DNA from: Smittium culicis
Taxonomy: Eukaryota; Kickxellomycota; Harpellomycetes; Harpellales; Legeriomycetaceae
Direction: 5' to 3'
DNA length: 23,682 nucleotides
NCBI GenBank assembly: GCA_001970855.1
Contig: LSSN01000095.1
Span: 1-23,682 of the forward strand
Shown: one piece after another, positions 19,635 through 23,682 of the stretch
Layout: each line of letters opens with the position of its first letter
How positions within the stretch are numbered: the first letter of the stretch is position 1
Made by a program: the position numbers and the translations under genes
Notes under the pieces: generated by a model
The model's input: only the letters and a program-made list of their open reading frames with translations
Database searches by the model: none
What the model was told of the DNA's origin: nothing

Positions 19635-22600
19635 ATGAATAAAAAAATGGTTAAGAAGGCGGTAGATCCAAGAATAAACATTCTGATAAGAAATGGTGTA
19701 ATGAAAAACCACCGCTCCTTCTTCGTTCTAATCGGAGACAGAGGAAAAGAACAGGTTAGTACTCCGACACATACAATTTTTTTAATATTAATTCGCACTT
19801 CCTTTATATGTACTTGTTTTGTTCTGTTTCTAATCGCGTTTAGATTGTCAACCTACATTGGATGCTTACCCAAGCCAAAGTTACCAATAGACCAAACGTT
19901 CTATGGTGCTACAAAAAGGAACTCGGGTTCACAAGGTAGCTCCACCTACAATTCATACCTCTATTTATATTTACCAAATACGTTAAACTCCATAAAACAA
20001 TACATTTTAATCCTATTATAGTCATCGAAAAAAAAGAGAAGCTAAAATCAAAAGAGATATCAAAAAGGGCATCCGTGAACCCAACACTGAGGATCCTTTC
20101 GAAATGTTTATTACGCTTACTGACATTCGATACACTTACTACAAAGAATCTGAAAATATTCTTGGTAATACTTTCGGCATGCTCGTTTTACAGGTACTGT
20201 TTTTTTTTATATATTTTAAAGAATATTTCCATTATTTTTGCTTTTATTTTCTATCTAAGAGTAAAACAGCCCCACTCTCTTTTACCACTGGTTTCTTTAC
20301 TATACATCTTATACTCATATTTGAACTTTTAATTTTAATAGGATTTTGAAGCTCTCACCCCAAATTTGCTAGCTAGGACTGTCGAAACCGTCGAAGGTGG
20401 CGGTTTGGTTGTTCTCCTGCTTAAATCCATGAAATCCTTAAAACAACTTTATACACTAACAATGGTAAGATTTTTTTTTTCCCCCCTCCCTATTCTATCA
20501 AGCTTTTTAGCCTCACATCAATATTTACCATACACTTTGAGTAATGTCTCCCAAACTAAATACAAGTTTGTCTTTTTTTTTTTTTACATTCTGCTATTTT
20601 AGGATGTTCATTCAAGATACCGCACTGAAGCTCATAATGATGTTGTCGGCCGTTTTAACGAAAGATTTATTCTGTCTTTGGCTGGAAATAAAGATTGCTT
20701 GTTTATTGACGACGAACTGAACGTTTTGCCCATCTCTGAAGGAAAAAGCGTAAAACCACTGCCTGAATCTGAAAAGGTTTAACTTAAAAAAAATTTTTTT
20801 TTCTCCCTTTTTAATTAAACATATTTTATAAAATAAGGAATAATTTTAGTTTTTTTTTTGTATAATCAATTTCAACTCTAACTCTTTTGATGTTTACATA
20901 TAACTTTGTTTTAACTTAGAATCAAGTATCAGAACGTAAAGATCAACTCGAACAGCTGAAAAAATCTCTAGAAGGAACTGAACCTATTGGATCATTGCTA
21001 AAATTAGCAAAGACCTATGACCAAGCTAAAACTATAATGCAATTTGCTGATACTATTGCAGGAAAAAATCTTAGATCTACAGTAGCATTGACTGCTGGTC
21101 GTGGTCGTGGTAAATCTGCAGCATTAGGCCTATCACTATCTTGTGCAATTGCCCATGGATACTCAAATATCTTTGTAACATCTCCTTCTCCATCAAATTT
21201 AAAAACCTTGTTTGAGTTTTTATTCAAGGGATTTGATGCTCTTGGCTATGAAGAACATCTGGATTACGATATTATAATGTCCAACGGTGAACAATTTGAA
21301 GCTAATTGCGTTATTCGTGTTAATGTTTTTAAGCAACACAGACAAACTATTCAATACATAATCCCACAAGACTCGCACACTTTATCACAAGCTGAACTGT
21401 TAGTTATCGATGAAGCCGCAGCTATCCCTCTCCCTCTAGTTAGCAAATTGCTCGGACCTTATCTAGTCTTCATGTCTTCCACAATAAATGGGTACGAAGG
21501 TACAGGAAGATCTTTATCTTTGAAGCTTATCAAACAGCTGAGAGAGCAGTCTGTGACTGCAGCTCCAACAAATAGTGAAAGTGGAAATAAAATGGTCGGT
21601 GGAGGACGTCAACTCAAGGAATTGTCTTTGTCAGAACCGATTCGTTACTCTATCAACGACAATGTTGAATCTTGGTTAAACTCTTTGTTGTGCCTTGATG
21701 CTTCTTTAGTAACCAAAAACATTAACGGTTGTCCACATCCTGATAAGTGCGACTTGTATTGGGTTAACAGAGATACATTGTTTTCGTACCACCCAGTTAG
21801 CGAAGCTTTCTTGCAAAAAATGGTTGCATTGTATGTTGCGTCGCATTACAAAAATTCGCCAAATGATTTGCAATTGCTAAGTGATGCTCCAGCGCACGAG
21901 CTGTTTGTATTGCTGGCACCAGTTGATACTGCAAGTAATAAAACAACATTACCAGAACCACTTTGTGTTATTCAAGTCGCATTGGAAGGCCAGATTAGCA
22001 AAGAGTCATTGTTGCATTCATTGAGCAGGGGGGTTCGTAGCGGAGGAGATTTGATTCCTTGGCTCATATCCCAGCAATATCAAGATGATGAGTTTGGAAG
22101 CTTATCGGGTGCTCGAGTTGTAAGAATTGCAACACATCCAGACTATAGCGGCATGGGTTATGGAACTAAAGCTCTCCAACTCCTTGAAGATTACTATTCA
22201 GGAAAATTCATTTCTATAAGCGAAAATGAACAACCAGCAGCCCAATCAAATAAGGTTAAGCAGGGTGTAAAAAGAGTAACTGATGCAGATTTTGAAGAGT
22301 TGGAGGAGGGAGAGAAAATCGATACAGACATCAAAGTCCGCGATTTATCTGTTCTTCCACCGCTATTTTTGAGATTATCAGAAAACCCACCAGCAAACTT
22401 GCATTGGCTAGGAGTGAGCTACGGGCTAACCAATAGCTTGTTCAAATTCTGGAAGAGAAGTGGGTACGCACCAGTGTACTTGCGCTTGACGCCCAACGAT
22501 CTAACTGGGGAGCATACGGTAGTGATGCTGAAGAGTTTAGTCCATGCAGGAAATTCGAGCTACGAGCAGAGCGGGTTTAGCACCGAGTATCCCGAATCGA

Positions 22601-23673
22601 AGAGGGTAGAGAATTCAGAGTGGCTGACGTCGTTTACGTATGATTTCATTCGTAGAATGCTGAGTTTGTATGGGTACGAGTTCTCCAAGTTCGCGTGCGT
22701 TTTGGCGCTGAGTATATTGGAGGCAGCGACTCAAGCAGTTAAGGCCGGAGTCAAAGACGAGAATGGCTTAGACGTGCCGATGTTTAATATCAATAGCAGG
22801 TATGGCGTAGACGACTTGAACAGCGACTTTTTGGCGTTTGACATTAAACGGTTGGAGTCGTATTCGAACAATGTGCTAGACTACCACGTGATTCTTGATT
22901 TGATACCAAAACTTTCAAACCTGTACTTTTCGAACACGGCGGTGAAGAGCAGGGTAAGTCTAAGCGGCGTGCAGCAGTGCGTGCTGCTAGGACTTGGTCT
23001 TCAGCACAAGACAATCGACCAGCTTATTGTGGAGTTGGGCTTGAACAGTTCGGTGCTACTGGCGATGCTGATGAAGATTGTGAAGAAGTTTGTTGGATTC
23101 ATGGACGAGCTGCAGTCTGAGGAGATCGAGCAAAGTCTTCCAAAGATGGATGGCAGCAAATCGGGAGCGAGAGGCGGTGGGAATGCTCTGCCGCAGCTGG
23201 TCAACAAGACGAAGAAGGGGAAACTTGCCGAAACGCTGAGCAGGGACTTGAGCCATGACGTGTCGAAGAAAGACGACAAGATAGTTGACCAGTTGAAGCT
23301 GGGCCGGTACCGGGTTACAGGCGATGCCGAAGAGTTCGACAAGGAGGCGACGAAAATAAAGAAGCTCGGAGAAGCGAACTTGAACACGGTGATAAGTCTA
23401 AAGTCAGTTGTTGATCCTAGCGAGGGCATTGAGCAAGGAGTTGAGATTCCGGGCGACGATAATGCAAACGGTAAAGGGCAGAAGAAGCGCGGTAAGAAGG
23501 GCAAGAATGGACTGAACGTGACAGGAACCGACGATGTTGAGAGCGGCCCAGGAAAGAAGATGAAGAAAACGAATAGCTCCGGCGGTGCTGTTCAGCAACT
23601 TATTGCTAGCGAAGAAAAATTCGCAGCCAAGAACAAGAAAGTAAAGATGAGTAAGAAGACTAGAATGTCGTAA
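19635..23673 (+). CDS. KRE33: RNA cytidine acetyltransferase, Kre33/NAT10
   Basis: Six exons: 19635-19754, 19844-19935, 20022-20193, 20342-20464, 20603-20776 and 20920-23673, giving 1144 residues (human NAT10 about 1025). The enzyme makes N4-acetylcytidine in 18S rRNA and, with an adaptor, in tRNA, using acetyl-CoA and ATP in the nucleolus. Visible in order: the N-terminal conserved block (GDRGKEQ, WCYKKELGFTSHRKKR, NTFGMLVLQDFEALTPNL), the helicase-like module with Walker A GRGRGKS (287-293) and DEAA (391-394), and the GNAT core VVRIATHPDYSGMGYG (627-642). Then come the SYGLT and TPNDLTGEH motifs, and a Lys/Gly-rich tail from about 1030. The extra length is in a charged insert after the GNAT core and in the tail. 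Introns are 89, 86, 148, 138 and 143 bases, phases 0, 2, 0, 0, 0, and all lie in the first third. Intron 5 has a weak donor, GTTTAA. GC rises sharply in the last 1.1 kb. Confidence 0.97.
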
Positions 23674-23682
23674 AAAAAAAAA

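Noticed and set aside
23001..23598. Minus-strand frames inside the KRE33 3' end
   Set aside because: Arise from the GC-rich codon use of the real gene on the other strand; no family likeness.
20995..23673. KRE33 as a single-exon protein starting near 20995
   Set aside because: That position is TTG, not ATG, and the conserved N-terminal KRE33 blocks are found in five exons upstream that join in phase.
1..23682. tRNA, rRNA, snoRNA or CRISPR
   Set aside because: No T-loop-like GGTTCGAATCC box with paired arms, no rRNA core sequence, no C/D box pair in the introns, and no spaced repeat array. The hexamer tract has no spacers.

Overview
The window is eukaryotic and most likely from an early-diverging fungus. 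The DNA is very AT-rich. Four of the five genes carry spliceosomal introns with GT..YAG ends, 59 to 312 bases long. One gene looks like a fungal RTA1-type seven-helix membrane protein, and the others belong to families found across eukaryotes. A zoopagomycete-like or similar lineage would fit the base composition and intron style, but I infer this from general features rather than from a diagnostic marker. I found no bacterial operon, CRISPR array, tRNA or rRNA.

Layout. Positions 1-6668 are gene-poor, AT-rich and full of degenerate repeats. An intronless forkhead transcription factor gene (6669-7871, +) sits alone between this block and a second repeat-rich block (7872-10691). The two blocks contain at least six copies of a roughly 190-bp non-autonomous DNA transposon (MITE). 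Its ends begin CCCTTTC and are often followed by TTAA, as in piggyBac-type elements. A second, older dispersed repeat family is also present. Next come a seven-helix membrane protein gene of three exons (12179-10692, -) and a 600-N assembly gap bordered by a 31-base G run (12605-13237). RPN9/PSMD13, a 26S proteasome lid subunit of five exons (15797-14217, -), follows. It diverges across about 1.2 kb from a three-exon gene for a TPR-like protein resembling vertebrate C8orf76 (16996-18475, +). A perfect hexanucleotide satellite of about 63 copies lies just downstream (18515-18890). The window ends with KRE33/NAT10, the RNA cytidine acetyltransferase (19635-23673, +). That gene has six exons and stops nine bases from the right edge.

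I joined all exons by hand from splice-site sequence, reading-frame phase and family similarity. The 13 introns split into 8 of phase 0, 2 of phase 1 and 3 of phase 2. The genes do not form a pathway: proteasome lid, ribosomal RNA acetylation, transcription control and a membrane protein are unrelated neighbours. The right half (14-23.7 kb) reads as a conserved housekeeping block and the left half as a repeat-rich block with one regulatory gene. The most notable points are the MITE family, including an inverted adjacent pair with a perfect 55-bp arm, the hexamer satellite, the sharp GC rise inside the last exon of KRE33, and the possible fungal C8orf76 relative.
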